The notes beneath the pieces are model-generated. The model was not told where the DNA came from. It saw nothing but the letters and a program-made list of their open reading frames with translations, and made no database searches. From Stutzerimonas balearica DSM 6083 (lineage in GTDB: Bacteria; Pseudomonadota; Gammaproteobacteria; Pseudomonadales; Pseudomonadaceae), in assembly GCF_000818015.1 (NCBI RefSeq), contig NZ_CP007511.1:3110501-3174500 (forward strand): DNA of 64,000 bases. Reading direction: 5' to 3'. Of the stretch, positions 48,464-57,601 are shown piece after piece (positions within the stretch are counted from its first letter, which is position 1; every line of letters starts with the position of its first letter). Made by a program: the position numbers and the translations under genes.

Positions 48464-50290
48464 TTACAGAGGGTTCGCGCTTGGTAAGAAGTCCTCATGC
48501 AGGAGCCGCAGGTATGGGTTGTCTGGCGGCGTCTCCTGGAACAGCGCATCCGGGCTGGCGAGCAGGTAGCCGTGCAGCCGGCGCGACTTGCGCGGCCCCG
48601 TGACTTCGCAGGTCCAGATGTTCAGCCCGCTCGGCTGCTTGCGGTGCTGTCCCAGCTTCTCGAAGCGCTTCTGTACCCACTGCCACCCCTCCAGCTTCTC
48701 CTGCTTGGCCAGCGCGACGACTTGAAGGTACTCCTGCGCGTAGCGCTGGAACACGCCGGGGCTGACGAGGTAGGTCGTACCGGCGACGGTATGCACCAGG
48801 GCCTTGGCGTCGTTGATGATGAGCTTGCGCGTCTGGATGCTCTGACGCAGCCAGGCCATGAAGTGCGCCCCGGAGGGCTCCGCGCGATCCTGGGAAGGCG
48901 CGAGGCCCATCTGCGGCGGGGGCACGGTCGAAGGGGCCGGCTCGGGCTCGGCAACAGGGGAACTCGGGATCTCCGGTGCCGTGGGTGGAGCGGTGTCGCC
49001 CAGCAGGTCGAGCAGCGCGGCCACGCCGGTGTCCATGGCTGCGGATGCGACCGGCGCCGTGCTCGCGGATGCAGCTTCGATGCCTTCCGCGCGCGGCCCA
49101 TCGGCCACCGCCGGCGCCTGCGGCGTCGGCTCCGCTTGTTCCTCTTCGACCTGCACACGGCCTGCGAACGGCGCCGGCCGGTCGGCGGCATCCCAGATCA
49201 TCGCCGGCGAGAGTTTCAGGAAGGTGAAGGCGTGCGACCAGCCGGCCTCGCTGGTGACCGCAGCCTTCCAGATCGCCTTGCCATCCGGCGTCGGTTGCAC
49301 GATGCCGTGATCCTGCAGCACGTTGAACACCGCCGTATTGCTCGCCGGGATGCCGTCGATGCCCTGCGACAGCAGATGTGCGCGTAGCTTGTCGGAGACG
49401 GTCTTGCTCACCAGCCACAGGGCGTCTTGGGTCAGCCAGCCGTCCGCCGGGCCGGCCTGGTTCAACTTGAATTCCTCCTTGAGCAGGTAGCGCAAGCCGT
49501 CGAGCAATTTGCGTTGCAGCGCATGCTTGGGTGCCGCCAGCGCCTTACTGGGATCGCCGCCGAGTTCCTGGGCGACCGATGCCTGGTCGGCCTGCACGAC
49601 CAGTTCGCCGAGCGTGCCGGCGTGCTCGTACTGGCCGGCCAGCACGTACAGCAGCGCGGCCCAGAGGTCGGGATAGCCGCTGAGCCAGTCGAAGATGTCC
49701 CGATCGAGAAGGCGCGCGTAGAGCAGCCCGGTGGCGGCGCTGTGCAGGCGGTACTCGCGCTCCTTTCGGTAACGGAAGCGGTAGGGCTTTCGCAGCGGGC
49801 CGTGCCAGGGATGCCAGACGCTGCCGTCGGCATGTTCGACGTGCAGATCGACCGCAATCTTGCCGATGTCGTGCAGCAGGGCCGCGTAGGCCGTGCCTGC
49901 GGTCCAGGCTTCGGCCTGGGCCGCCTGTGCCTCCGGCGTGACGCCCGCAGGCAGCAGGTATGACTGCCGCAGCTTCAGCGCATAGGCGACGATCTCCAGA
50001 CCGTGGTCCAGCATGCCGCCCGGATAGGCGTGGTGGTGGTTCTCGGAGGCCGGGAACTGCTGGACCAGCTCGGCGTAGCGCTCCAGTGGGGCGAGGTAGA
50101 GCGCGGCGAACTGTCGGCGTGAGAGCGATGTGCGCTGCCAGATGTGTTCCAGCAGTTTCTGCCGGCGCGGCGTGGCCAGCAGCGATGCGGCCGACTCCGG
50201 CCGCATCGACCCTTTTGGAGTTTCGATGCCGGAGGTGGGCGGTGTGCCGGCGGTGGGTGGCACCCGTTTGCGCTGGAACAGCGAGAGCAT
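48464..50290 (-). CDS. traI: MobH-family relaxase TraI of the ICE
   Basis: 608 residues, TraI_2/TIGR03760 family. An HD-hydrolase-like N-terminal half with HHHAYPGGMLDHGLEI and LLHDIGK, an acidic Pro/Ala-rich linker (about 380-470) and a C-terminal DUF1528-like winged domain (WLRQSIQTRKLIINDAKALV). It nicks the element at oriT and leads the strand into the recipient. Relaxases of this family characterise ICEclc and PFGI-1-type elements. A repeat-rich non-coding stretch lies immediately upstream. Confidence 0.92.
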   Translation of the reverse strand: MLSLFQRKRVPPTAGTPPTSGIETPKGSMRPESAASLLATPRRQKLLEHIWQRTSLSRRQFAALYLAPLERYAELVQQFPASENHHHAYPGGMLDHGLEIVAYALKLRQSYLLPAGVTPEAQAAQAEAWTAGTAYAALLHDIGKIAVDLHVEHADGSVWHPWHGPLRKPYRFRYRKEREYRLHSAATGLLYARLLDRDIFDWLSGYPDLWAALLYVLAGQYEHAGTLGELVVQADQASVAQELGGDPSKALAAPKHALQRKLLDGLRYLLKEEFKLNQAGPADGWLTQDALWLVSKTVSDKLRAHLLSQGIDGIPASNTAVFNVLQDHGIVQPTPDGKAIWKAAVTSEAGWSHAFTFLKLSPAMIWDAADRPAPFAGRVQVEEEQAEPTPQAPAVADGPRAEGIEAASASTAPVASAAMDTGVAALLDLLGDTAPPTAPEIPSSPVAEPEPAPSTVPPPQMGLAPSQDRAEPSGAHFMAWLRQSIQTRKLIINDAKALVHTVAGTTYLVSPGVFQRYAQEYLQVVALAKQEKLEGWQWVQKRFEKLGQHRKQPSGLNIWTCEVTGPRKSRRLHGYLLASPDALFQETPPDNPYLRLLHEDFLPSANPL

Positions 50291-50315
50291 GGCGAACCCC
50301 GGATGACGGGCTGCT

Positions 50316-50412
50316 CAGGGGCGCCTTTTGGCCTTTTCAGGATAGGGCCTTTCCCCTTGGCGCCCTTCCTTTGCCCCTTCTCAGCCCTTTGGCCTTTGTC
50401 GGAAGCCTTTGG
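50316..50412. other. Repeat-rich non-coding stretch beside traI, candidate origin of transfer
   Basis: Within 100 bp: GGCCTTT at 50330, 50346 and 50391 plus AGCCTTT at 50404, and an inverted repeat GGGCGCC (50319-50325)/GGCGCCC (50359-50365), in a strongly pyrimidine-biased strand. In ICEclc an oriT maps near its relaxase gene; function here is inferred only from position and repeats. Confidence 0.4.
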
Positions 50413-50493
50413 GTATAGGGCCGCTGCTGCGCGGGTGCCACGATGAATGCGGCATGGGGCAATCCCGGCAAGTGGGGCGCTGCGGGATGTTCG

Positions 50494-51414
50494 TCAGCTC
50501 TGGCCCAAGCCGGTGTCGAGGGCGGCGGATTGCGCTGCGAAGTCGTCGGGACGGCGCTTGCGGAAGGTTTCGAGATTGGCGAGCTTCCAGCGCAGTGCCG
50601 GCAGTTGCGCGGCGTGCTGGCACTGCACCAGCGACCAGTCCGGTTCTGCGCGCGCCAGCCCGCTCAGAAACTGCTTGTGCGCGGTGCTCAGTCGCTGTGG
50701 CAGCTCGCGCCGCATCCTGGCGCGAGCGTCGAGCAGTGTCTCCAGGGAGCAGTCCACTTCGGTCATGCCGACAAAGGCCCGCTCGTACTCGCCGGCGATG
50801 TCCTTGTCGTTGCCGAACAGCACTTCGTGGGGCGGCCGGTTGTGGCCCGCCAGATAGATCACGAAGCACTCGACCATGCCGTCGCTGATGCCGCCCGACT
50901 CAAAGAGCTGCCACACGTCGAACAGGTCGCGGGGGTGCTGCCGATCCAGCGCGGCCACCAGCTTGCTGGCGTACAGCTCGTCCGGTGCCAGAACCGGCAG
51001 CTCGAACTCGACGCCGAACAGATCGCTGGTCCTGGCGCTCAGCGGCCGCCGCTCGACGGGCAGCACACTGCCTCGGAACACGACGTTGACCTCGATCTTC
51101 ACCTGGTGGGCGTCGTTCTCGACGATCAGCTTGGTGTCCCCCAGGTCCTTGGCGCGAACCAGGCGTGTCTGCACGCCCAGCGGTACAACACGCGTGGCGA
51201 TGGCGGCCAGCTCCTGGTTGATGGCTTGCAGCGCTTCGTCGCGCGGCGTCTGCCACGGGAGGTACACCACGTCGATGTCCACCGACAGGCGCGGCATGTC
51301 CCGCACGAAGAGGTTGATGGCCGTGCCGCCCTTCATGGCGAAGATGTGGTTGGCGAACACGTCGGGCGCGACGGCCAGCAGCAGGCGAACGGTGTCCGCG
51401 TAGGTCTTATCCAT
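50494..51414 (-). CDS. AbiEii-type nucleotidyltransferase toxin
   Basis: 306 residues of the AbiEii/AbiGii family. MKGGTAINLF followed by LSVDIDVVYLP is the G-G-T...S-x-D-x-D nucleotidyltransferase active site, and LAPDELYASKLVAALDRQHPRDLFDVWQL is the conserved second half. Such toxins modify tRNA or other targets and give abortive infection or element stabilisation. The start overlaps the stop of its antitoxin gene by 8 bp (ATGGATAA). Confidence 0.9.
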   Translation of the reverse strand: MDKTYADTVRLLLAVAPDVFANHIFAMKGGTAINLFVRDMPRLSVDIDVVYLPWQTPRDEALQAINQELAAIATRVVPLGVQTRLVRAKDLGDTKLIVENDAHQVKIEVNVVFRGSVLPVERRPLSARTSDLFGVEFELPVLAPDELYASKLVAALDRQHPRDLFDVWQLFESGGISDGMVECFVIYLAGHNRPPHEVLFGNDKDIAGEYERAFVGMTEVDCSLETLLDARARMRRELPQRLSTAHKQFLSGLARAEPDWSLVQCQHAAQLPALRWKLANLETFRKRRPDDFAAQSAALDTGLGQS

Positions 51415-52165
51415 GAGGTCTCAGGCTTAGCAAGGTGCCGTCATCGAGCCGGCTCATCCAGCGCGTGTTGCTGCCGGTGCGAACCGGGTACTGCTCCAGC
51501 AGGGCATCGACATCCACGAGGCTGGTCTCGCGCGCCCAGGTGAGGAACAGGCGCACGGCCTTCACGCTGGCGCAGCAGGACAGCAGTTGTCCGAGCAAGT
51601 CCTTGCGGGGGGAACGCAGTCCATCGAAGAGGTTGCGGGCCTCTTCGAGGCTCTGCTTGACGCCGGCTTCGTACAGCAGCTCCAGAACGGCACGCTCGGA
51701 GGCAGCCACCCGCAGATCCTCGGGCAGGCCAGGCGGCGTGGTCAGGGTCTTGCTGGCCAGCGTCGTGTCCGGCCAGTCGAACAGGCGGGCGTGGACGTAG
51801 CGGGCCGGAAAGCGCGAGGTGAACCAGGCCGGCAACGCGAAACGACCGTCGCCCCACAGCACCAGCGTCTCCCGGCTGCCCAGGTTGTGCCGCACACCCT
51901 GCAGGGCCAGGGCGCTCTTGCCGCCGACGTGCAGGCCGGGCACACGCTGTTGCAGGAACTTCAGCGCACCGTAGACCCCGAACTCATCGTTCGGGAAGGC
52001 ATAGACGCCATGGGCCAGGCGCACGAGCCACCCGCCGTCGGCATAGTGGGCGGCGAGCTGGGGCGACACCCCGAACTGGCTCAGGGTGGCAAGGTCGAAC
52101 GGCGCCCCACGGGAGAGTCCCGCCTGCAGTCGCTTGATTACCTGGTGCCGAGAATTTCGATCCAT
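51407..52165 (-). CDS. AbiEi-type antitoxin/repressor
   Basis: 252 residues from ATG 52165. The N-terminal winged helix-turn-helix (LATLSQFGVSPQLAAHYADG, then GWLVRLAHGVYAFP) precedes an AbiEi C-terminal domain (VGGKSALALQGVRHNLG). It neutralises the toxin and usually represses its own promoter. Open frame extends 30 codons upstream without a better ribosome site. A perfect inverted repeat overlaps the chosen start codon, fitting autorepression. Confidence 0.87.
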   Translation of the reverse strand: MDRNSRHQVIKRLQAGLSRGAPFDLATLSQFGVSPQLAAHYADGGWLVRLAHGVYAFPNDEFGVYGALKFLQQRVPGLHVGGKSALALQGVRHNLGSRETLVLWGDGRFALPAWFTSRFPARYVHARLFDWPDTTLASKTLTTPPGLPEDLRVAASERAVLELLYEAGVKQSLEEARNLFDGLRSPRKDLLGQLLSCCASVKAVRLFLTWARETSLVDVDALLEQYPVRTGSNTRWMSRLDDGTLLSLRPHG

Positions 52166-52180
52166 GTTATAAAAATAACA
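52165..52180. promoter_or_regulatory. Inverted repeat over the AbiEi start, candidate autorepression operator
   Basis: TGTTAT-AAAA-ATAACA, perfect, beginning at the first base of the AbiEi start codon. On the minus strand it contains a TATAAC -10-like hexamer. AbiEi proteins are known to bind inverted repeats in their own promoters. Confidence 0.6.
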
Positions 52181-52388
52181 CAGAATCCAATCGACCCCTA
52201 GAGCCATTGCAAGAACGTGCATGGAAAGTAGCATAAGGTTTGATTTGTTGTGCATAATCTAATCGACCTACGACCCGAGCCAACCCGGCTCTGCCGGGCG
52301 CAACCCGCCCTCCTGATCGCGGTCTATGCTGGAGGGCAGGCCACGACCGGCCGCTCCGCGAGGTGAGGCACCACTGAAGCCGAGGCAT

Positions 52389-52760
52389 ATGAGCATGACC
52401 GCCAACACGCACAACGGGCGCTGGAGCCACCGGCTGGGCCGGGGGGCTGGCCGTGCCTGGCGTGGATACCTGCGCCGCGAGCAGCGTGTCGCCGGCTGGC
52501 TGGTGACGCGCGGGGTGCCTGCGGGCGCGGCGACGGCGGTGCTCTGGATCGTCAAGCTCGCCGTGCTCGGTGCGCTGCTCTACTCCGCGTTCTGGCTGGC
52601 CCTGCTGCTCGCCTTTGCGGTGACTGCTGCATGGCTCGTGCAGCACGACGACCCTGATCAAGAGGAACCGCAACCCGAGTGGAGGGAAGGCCCCAACGGC
52701 TTCGGGCTTTATGACAAGAGCGACTGGCGCATCGACCCGCATGTGACCGACGACGACTGA
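52389..52760 (+). CDS. DUF3742 family ICE protein
   Basis: 123 residues. A basic N-terminus (HRLGRGAGRAWRGYLRREQR) is followed by two hydrophobic segments (about 48-88) and an acidic tail (FGLYDKSDWRIDPH), the DUF3742 pattern seen beside conjugation genes of PFGI-1-class ICEs. Start at 52389 or 52395 (AGG at 9 nt from the latter). It is the only plus-strand gene within this core block. Function unknown. Confidence 0.82.
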   Translation: MSMTANTHNGRWSHRLGRGAGRAWRGYLRREQRVAGWLVTRGVPAGAATAVLWIVKLAVLGALLYSAFWLALLLAFAVTAAWLVQHDDPDQEEPQPEWREGPNGFGLYDKSDWRIDPHVTDDD

Positions 52761-52767
52761 ACGGCGG

Positions 52768-54291
52768 TCACTTCTTCGATACGGCGCTCATTGCCATACC
52801 AGCGCCACGCCCCCCAGCGCCCTTGGCGTCCGAGGTGGCGGTGGACAACCCCTGCACGATATTTCCCGTGCGAACGCCTGCCCAAGCCAATGCCATGACC
52901 CAAAACGTCGGCAGCACGATGAACATCATCGCCATGACGAAGTTCAGCAACATGTCGCCAAAGGCGTTGTTCAAACCGATCAACGGATCGAAGTTCGTGT
53001 GAGGCCTGTCCGCGCCAAACCCCCAGCCGTAGAGCGCATCCAGGATCGTGCTGTCGATCCAGCGCGCGAGCTGGAACCAGAAGTCCACGAAGAACAGCGC
53101 GAACTGGACGCAGCTCACCGTCACCACCGTCTTCAGGTCGTAGGTGCCGATCAGCAGCACCAGCGGGATGCAGATGACGAGCGCCATCTTGAGCATGGTC
53201 AGCACCATCGGCAGCGCCTGGCGCACCACGTCCATCGCAGGAAAGAAGCCCAGCGAACCGACGGTCAGACCCAGGTCGCTCGCGCCGCGCGTGACGATGT
53301 TCGGCAGCGTCTTGTCGATCTGGCCGCCGTAGTCGGTGTAGACGGCGCCCTGGTTCATCTTCTGCTGCCTCGGCGCGACCACGGCGCGGATCACCGAGTC
53401 ATTGACCTCGCTCTGCGACAGGAAGCCCACCCAGCGCCCGATGCGAGTCAGCAGGTCCGGGTCGACCTGTGCCAGCAGCCGGCTGCGCAGTCCCTGGCCG
53501 CCATCGGCCCACCACTGCCGGCAGGATGGATAGCCGCCGCCGCTGTCCACCTGTGCCAGACCCGCATCGCGGGTCGCGTCGTAGGGCCAGGCCGTGCGTG
53601 GGGTCTTGGCGCGATAGGTGTCATAGAAGCCGGGCGTGTCGAGGAAGTAACTCGACCCGATCCAGGTGACGTCGTTCATCTGCTCGTCGGAGAGCGTCGG
53701 CCGGTTCATGAACAGCTTGGCGCGCGACGGCCCGTAGCAGTCGTGCGTGAAGTCGGCGACCTCCTGTGCCAGCACCGGGTCGTCGATGCGCGTGGCATCC
53801 ACATCCATGCGAATCTGACGCAGGTCCGTGCCGCAGGGAATCGCCGCCACCGCGGAGCCCGTCACGGCTTTCGACAGCGCGTGCATGAAGAACCACCACA
53901 CCGGCACCAGCGCGCTCTGGTCGTTGAGCGCCGTGTAGACGTTGGACCAGCCCGTGTCGTTGGGCAGCGGGACACTGACCTGGCATTGCGCGGAGCGCGT
54001 GGTGTCGAACCTGATCGTGGCGAGATCCACCGGGATGAACGGGATGCCGGCGAACATGATGACCACGATCGCCACCCACACCCGGTTCTCGATGCGCATC
54101 GACGACAGCACGCCCTTGTTGCCCTCGTCCGCACCTTCGCTGCGGGCCTTGAGCCATTCCTGGATCACGATGGCCACGAACGGCAGCGCGAACACGCCGC
54201 TGGCCACGAGGATGCTCCAGATGCCGTTGTTGACCACCCAAGCCACCAGGGTCAGGTAATACTCCAGGTAGTCCGTGGTGTAGAGCGTCAT
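52768..54291 (-). CDS. TraG N-terminal domain mating-channel protein
   Basis: 507 residues, TraG_N family: membrane segments near the N-terminus (LVAWVVNNGIWSILVASGVF), periplasmic Cys-containing middle and three or more hydrophobic segments in the last third (LTMLKMALVICIPLVLLIG; FVMAMMFIVLPTFWVMALAW). It likely acts in mating-pair formation in the inner membrane. It convergently abuts the DUF3742 gene with 7 bp between stops. Confidence 0.87.
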   Translation of the reverse strand: MTLYTTDYLEYYLTLVAWVVNNGIWSILVASGVFALPFVAIVIQEWLKARSEGADEGNKGVLSSMRIENRVWVAIVVIMFAGIPFIPVDLATIRFDTTRSAQCQVSVPLPNDTGWSNVYTALNDQSALVPVWWFFMHALSKAVTGSAVAAIPCGTDLRQIRMDVDATRIDDPVLAQEVADFTHDCYGPSRAKLFMNRPTLSDEQMNDVTWIGSSYFLDTPGFYDTYRAKTPRTAWPYDATRDAGLAQVDSGGGYPSCRQWWADGGQGLRSRLLAQVDPDLLTRIGRWVGFLSQSEVNDSVIRAVVAPRQQKMNQGAVYTDYGGQIDKTLPNIVTRGASDLGLTVGSLGFFPAMDVVRQALPMVLTMLKMALVICIPLVLLIGTYDLKTVVTVSCVQFALFFVDFWFQLARWIDSTILDALYGWGFGADRPHTNFDPLIGLNNAFGDMLLNFVMAMMFIVLPTFWVMALAWAGVRTGNIVQGLSTATSDAKGAGGRGAGMAMSAVSKK

Positions 54292-54306
54292 GCCTGCCTC
54301 CCGGTC

Positions 54307-54660
54307 TCAGCCGTGCCGCAGCAGTTGGCTGGCTTCCAGCGCGACCACGGCGATCACGGCCGCGATCTCCGTGCGCAGCAGGCGCTGATGCGTCTCGCGG
54401 GACGGCTCCCGCCGCAACAGGCGCCGACGCATCCACCACCAGCCGTAAGCCGTCGCTCCGTAGAGGCACAGCCGCCACACGAAGAAGTGGCCGGCGTGCG
54501 CCTGCAGCCAGTGCTGCCAGCCCTCGACGCCGCCGACGACGTGGATGCCGGCGATGTTCACCGCCACCGCGGCGGCGACCACCAGCAAGGTCCACAGCAG
54601 CGCCACGCCGACGCGGCGGTTGAACAGCCATGGCAGCCGCAGCCAGGCCAGCCGGCTCAT
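54307..54660 (-). CDS. Small ICE membrane protein
   Basis: 117 residues with two hydrophobic stretches (about 17-40 and 60-75) and a basic loop WWMRRRLLRREPSRE. No named family recognised. It lies between TraG_N and the TIGR03755 gene, and its start overlaps the latter's stop (ATGA), so it belongs to the same operon. Confidence 0.75.
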   Translation of the reverse strand: MSRLAWLRLPWLFNRRVGVALLWTLLVVAAAVAVNIAGIHVVGGVEGWQHWLQAHAGHFFVWRLCLYGATAYGWWWMRRRLLRREPSRETHQRLLRTEIAAVIAVVALEASQLLRHG

Positions 54661-56063
54661 GGCGTACCGCTCCGCGGCTTCTGGACTTCCCGCAGACGGT
54701 CGCGCGTGGTGTCGCCCTCGAAGACGCCGCGCGAACCAGCAGCGCGGGTGCTGTGGCGCTGGATGATCGCCATCGCCGAGTTGCCGGCCAGCGTGCGCCG
54801 CAGCTCCAGCTCGGTCTTGAGGTTGTTGATCTCCTGCTCCAGCGCACTGTTCTCCTGGTCGACCGCCTGCACGGCCAGTTCGTTGGCGGCGACGTTCGGC
54901 TCCTTCTTGCCGGTCAGCAACGTGCGTTGCAGCAGCAAGGCCTTCTCCAGCACGCTGGACAGCGCCGCCTCCGACGCCAGGCGCTTGCCCAGCACGTCCT
55001 GGTCGGGTTCATCACGCAGGGCCTCGATCACGCCGCGGGTGATCGGCAGCGAGCTGCTGCCGGCCGCGTCGAGATTGGTCGGCGTCGTCGGCCGGGCGCC
55101 CGTCACCAGCTCCTGCAGCACCTGCAGCTTGGCCTCGTACTCTTCCTGGATCACTGGCGTGAGCCCGACGCCAGGCGTGGTCTGGGTCTTCGTGCAGTTT
55201 TCGCAGGTGCGTTGCTCGCGTTCGCCCAACACGCGGGTCGCCCAGTCCGCGGCCGCGCCAGGCGACGACCAGGTTTGGCAGGTCAGGCGGTTGCTGCAGG
55301 CGCTGCGCGCGATCGACGAGGTATCGGTGGCGCTGCGCCCGTTGAGCAGGTTGTAGCCCGCTCGCGTCACGTCGCCGACCACCTTGATCGAACTCTGGCC
55401 GGAGCCGCCCGCGTTGCCGCCGCCGACCCAGGGCACGCCGTTGTTCCCTTTGTTGGACTCGGCCTGCTCGATGGCGGAGACGGCATCGGTGCTGCTGACC
55501 GCATCCCGCAGCGCCATCCCCTCGGCGAGCTGGTCCCAGCCGGCCTGGCCGCCGGCCATGTCCGCCATGCGATTGGCGATGGCCCGGCAGGTCATCTTCG
55601 AGCGGTCGAAATCCAGGCGCGCCTGCAGGAGGCCGTTGGTGAGCAGGTTGTACAGGCCCGGGTCGGCGCGCTGGATGATCAGGGCCGGCAGCGAGGCCAC
55701 GGCGCTGGTGGCGTTCTGGATCACGTTGCTCATGATCGTTTGGAAGCCGTTGGTGATGCCGTTGAGCTGGTTCTGCAGTGTCGTGGTGATACTCATGTCG
55801 CCGCAGATCAGGTTGCTGTTCCAGCCGACGCCGACGCCGATGCTCTGCATGTTGCCGGCACCACCCATCGACACCGCCCGGCCGCCGCCGATGCTGTAGA
55901 GCACGTCGTCGCCGATCACGCTGCCGCTGACGTTCACGCCATTGGGGTCGATGCGGGTCTGCGCCCAGGCGACGCCGACGACCAGCGTGATGGCCGCCAC
56001 GAGCAGCGTGGCCCGCAGGGGCGATTTCGCGCGGCGCAGGAAATCAGGGAGGGAGGCGTTCAT
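54657..56063 (-). CDS. Integrating conjugative element protein, TIGR03755 (PFL_4711) family
   Basis: 468 residues from ATG 56063. Signal peptide 1-35 (ends VGVAWAQ). The secreted part begins RIDPNGVNVSGSVIGDDVLYSIGGG, with Cys pairs (ICGDMS; MTCRAI; CSNRLTCQT; CENCTKT) and a coiled-coil-prone C-terminal third (VDQENSALEQEINNLKTELE). Conserved T4SS-associated periplasmic protein of PFGI-1-class ICEs. Confidence 0.87.
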   Translation of the reverse strand: MNASLPDFLRRAKSPLRATLLVAAITLVVGVAWAQTRIDPNGVNVSGSVIGDDVLYSIGGGRAVSMGGAGNMQSIGVGVGWNSNLICGDMSITTTLQNQLNGITNGFQTIMSNVIQNATSAVASLPALIIQRADPGLYNLLTNGLLQARLDFDRSKMTCRAIANRMADMAGGQAGWDQLAEGMALRDAVSSTDAVSAIEQAESNKGNNGVPWVGGGNAGGSGQSSIKVVGDVTRAGYNLLNGRSATDTSSIARSACSNRLTCQTWSSPGAAADWATRVLGEREQRTCENCTKTQTTPGVGLTPVIQEEYEAKLQVLQELVTGARPTTPTNLDAAGSSSLPITRGVIEALRDEPDQDVLGKRLASEAALSSVLEKALLLQRTLLTGKKEPNVAANELAVQAVDQENSALEQEINNLKTELELRRTLAGNSAMAIIQRHSTRAAGSRGVFEGDTTRDRLREVQKPRSGTP

Positions 56064-56073
56064 CGTGGGTTCC

Positions 56074-57018
56074 TCACATGAAATCGACGCTGCCGAGGAA
56101 GACCTGGCCACGGCGCCGGCAGCAGGAGTACGGCCGCCACAAGGCCCAGGCGTAGTCGCCCTGCTGGGCCTGCACGCGGGTGCGGCTGTGCGGGAAGACC
56201 ACGCAACTGTTCGAGAGCGTGGGCGTCAGCTCCTGCCACTTGCCCGTCGAGGCGTCGGTCTCCATCAGCGCGCCGGCTGGCCAGTAGCCGTCGCGGGCGT
56301 TGGCCAGCAGGGGCTGATACACGTGAATCTGGTTGCGGCGCGTCACGATGTCGCCCGCGCGCTGCGCGACCACGGCGCCGCTCTTGTGGTCGTCGGTCTG
56401 GTGCAGGAAGCCACCGCGGGGATACACGTTGCCCCAGAGGTTCAGGCCGGTGCGCGTACCGATTTCGCGCCGGCCGGGGATGAGCGCTTCGGGGTAGAAC
56501 GCTTCCGGGATGTTGTAGCGCCAGGCGATCGTGTCGAGCGTGCTCAGCAGATACGGCATGAAGGCCGTGCCAGCGCCTTCGCAGGTGTAGCCGGAGGCGC
56601 TGGCGAACTGGCTGAACACCAGCCCGGCCGGATGGCCGATGACATCGGCGTTCTTGAACTTGGCGAGGTTGTTCTCGTTGTCGTGATTGGTCGTGCCGTC
56701 ACCGCCAGCCTTGGCGGTCGGGTTGGGCATGCTCATCGCCCTGACCTCCAGCCACGGGTTTTCGCCGGTGTTCGAGTAGCTCGACACCACCGCATCGGGG
56801 ACGTAGTGGCGCACCTTGACGGAGGTGCGAACCGAGCAGCCGAAGGGCGTGCAGTACAGCCAGTAGCAGATACCGACCACGCGGTATTCGAGGCAGTCGG
56901 GGGACAGCGCCGACGAGACGATGGTGGCGGTGTCCAGGGCGAACGTCGACGTGGCCGCGCTCAGCAGCAGCGAGGCGGCGGTGGCGCGCAGGCGCCGGCG
57001 TGCCAGCAGGAGGCTCAT
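56074..57018 (-). CDS. Integrating conjugative element protein, TIGR03756 (PFL_4710, TraU-like) family
   Basis: 314 residues. Signal peptide (MSLLLARRRLRATAASLLLS, cleavage before LDTATIV), then SPDCLEYRVVGICYWLYCT and a Cys-rich C-terminus YSCCRRR, resembling TraU of F-type systems. Periplasmic mating-pair factor. Its start overlaps the preceding TIGR03757 stop by 4 bp. Confidence 0.87.
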   Translation of the reverse strand: MSLLLARRRLRATAASLLLSAATSTFALDTATIVSSALSPDCLEYRVVGICYWLYCTPFGCSVRTSVKVRHYVPDAVVSSYSNTGENPWLEVRAMSMPNPTAKAGGDGTTNHDNENNLAKFKNADVIGHPAGLVFSQFASASGYTCEGAGTAFMPYLLSTLDTIAWRYNIPEAFYPEALIPGRREIGTRTGLNLWGNVYPRGGFLHQTDDHKSGAVVAQRAGDIVTRRNQIHVYQPLLANARDGYWPAGALMETDASTGKWQELTPTLSNSCVVFPHSRTRVQAQQGDYAWALWRPYSCCRRRGQVFLGSVDFM

Positions 57019-57458
57019 GGCTGCGTGCTCCGGTAGGCGTTGATGCGCGCGACGGCGCGGGGCACGTCGGGCTCGCCGTAGACCACGTAGCGTCGATCGA
57101 CCACCACGGCGGGAATCTTGGCGATGCCCAGTCCCCAGGCATCCGCGACACCTTGATAGGCGTGGCCGATGCGGCGCTGAAGGGCCTCGCCGCCGCCATG
57201 CAACCGCTGCCGCACCACGGCTGCGGCCTGTTGCGGGTCGGCCGGCAGGTGCGCGGCGAGTTCGACCTCGATGCGCGTGGCCTGGTCCAGCTCGATGATC
57301 CGCACGCCGGCCGGGGCCTGCACCGGATGACGGCTGTCGGTGACGACGAGCACGTCGGCTGCTGCAGTCTGGGTAAACATGAACAGCACTGCCCACAGTC
57401 CGGGCGCAATGCTGATGGTCGGCAGCCGGGGCGAAGCCTTGAAGACGGGGGCCGGCAT
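57015..57458 (-). CDS. Integrating conjugative element protein, TIGR03757 (PFL_4709) family
   Basis: 147 residues with a signal peptide (to about residue 34, TAAA) and a thioredoxin-like TrbC-type domain lacking CxxC (DAWGLGIAKIPAVVVDRRYVVYGEPDVP), similar to the F-plasmid TrbC family. First gene of the 57458-to-52768 operon. A 7-bp inverted repeat GAAACCG (57523)/CGGTTTC (57544) stands upstream and may mark its promoter. Confidence 0.85.
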   Translation of the reverse strand: MPAPVFKASPRLPTISIAPGLWAVLFMFTQTAAADVLVVTDSRHPVQAPAGVRIIELDQATRIEVELAAHLPADPQQAAAVVRQRLHGGGEALQRRIGHAYQGVADAWGLGIAKIPAVVVDRRYVVYGEPDVPRAVARINAYRSTQP

Positions 57459-57601
57459 ATCGGGCGTCCTTGGAGTCGATCAAAGTCACAGTCGACTTCA
57501 AGTGCCGATCTAGCGCGACAAAGAAACCGCATCCGGCCCCTGCCGGTTTCATACCCTATGCCGTTGTGAGCGTTGTGATTGCCTCCTGTCGGAGGCGGAG
57601 A

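Noticed and set aside
52999..55356. 785-codon plus-strand open frame over the ICE mating genes
   Set aside because: Arg/His-rich shadow of TraG_N and TIGR03755 genes, which have clear family features on the minus strand.
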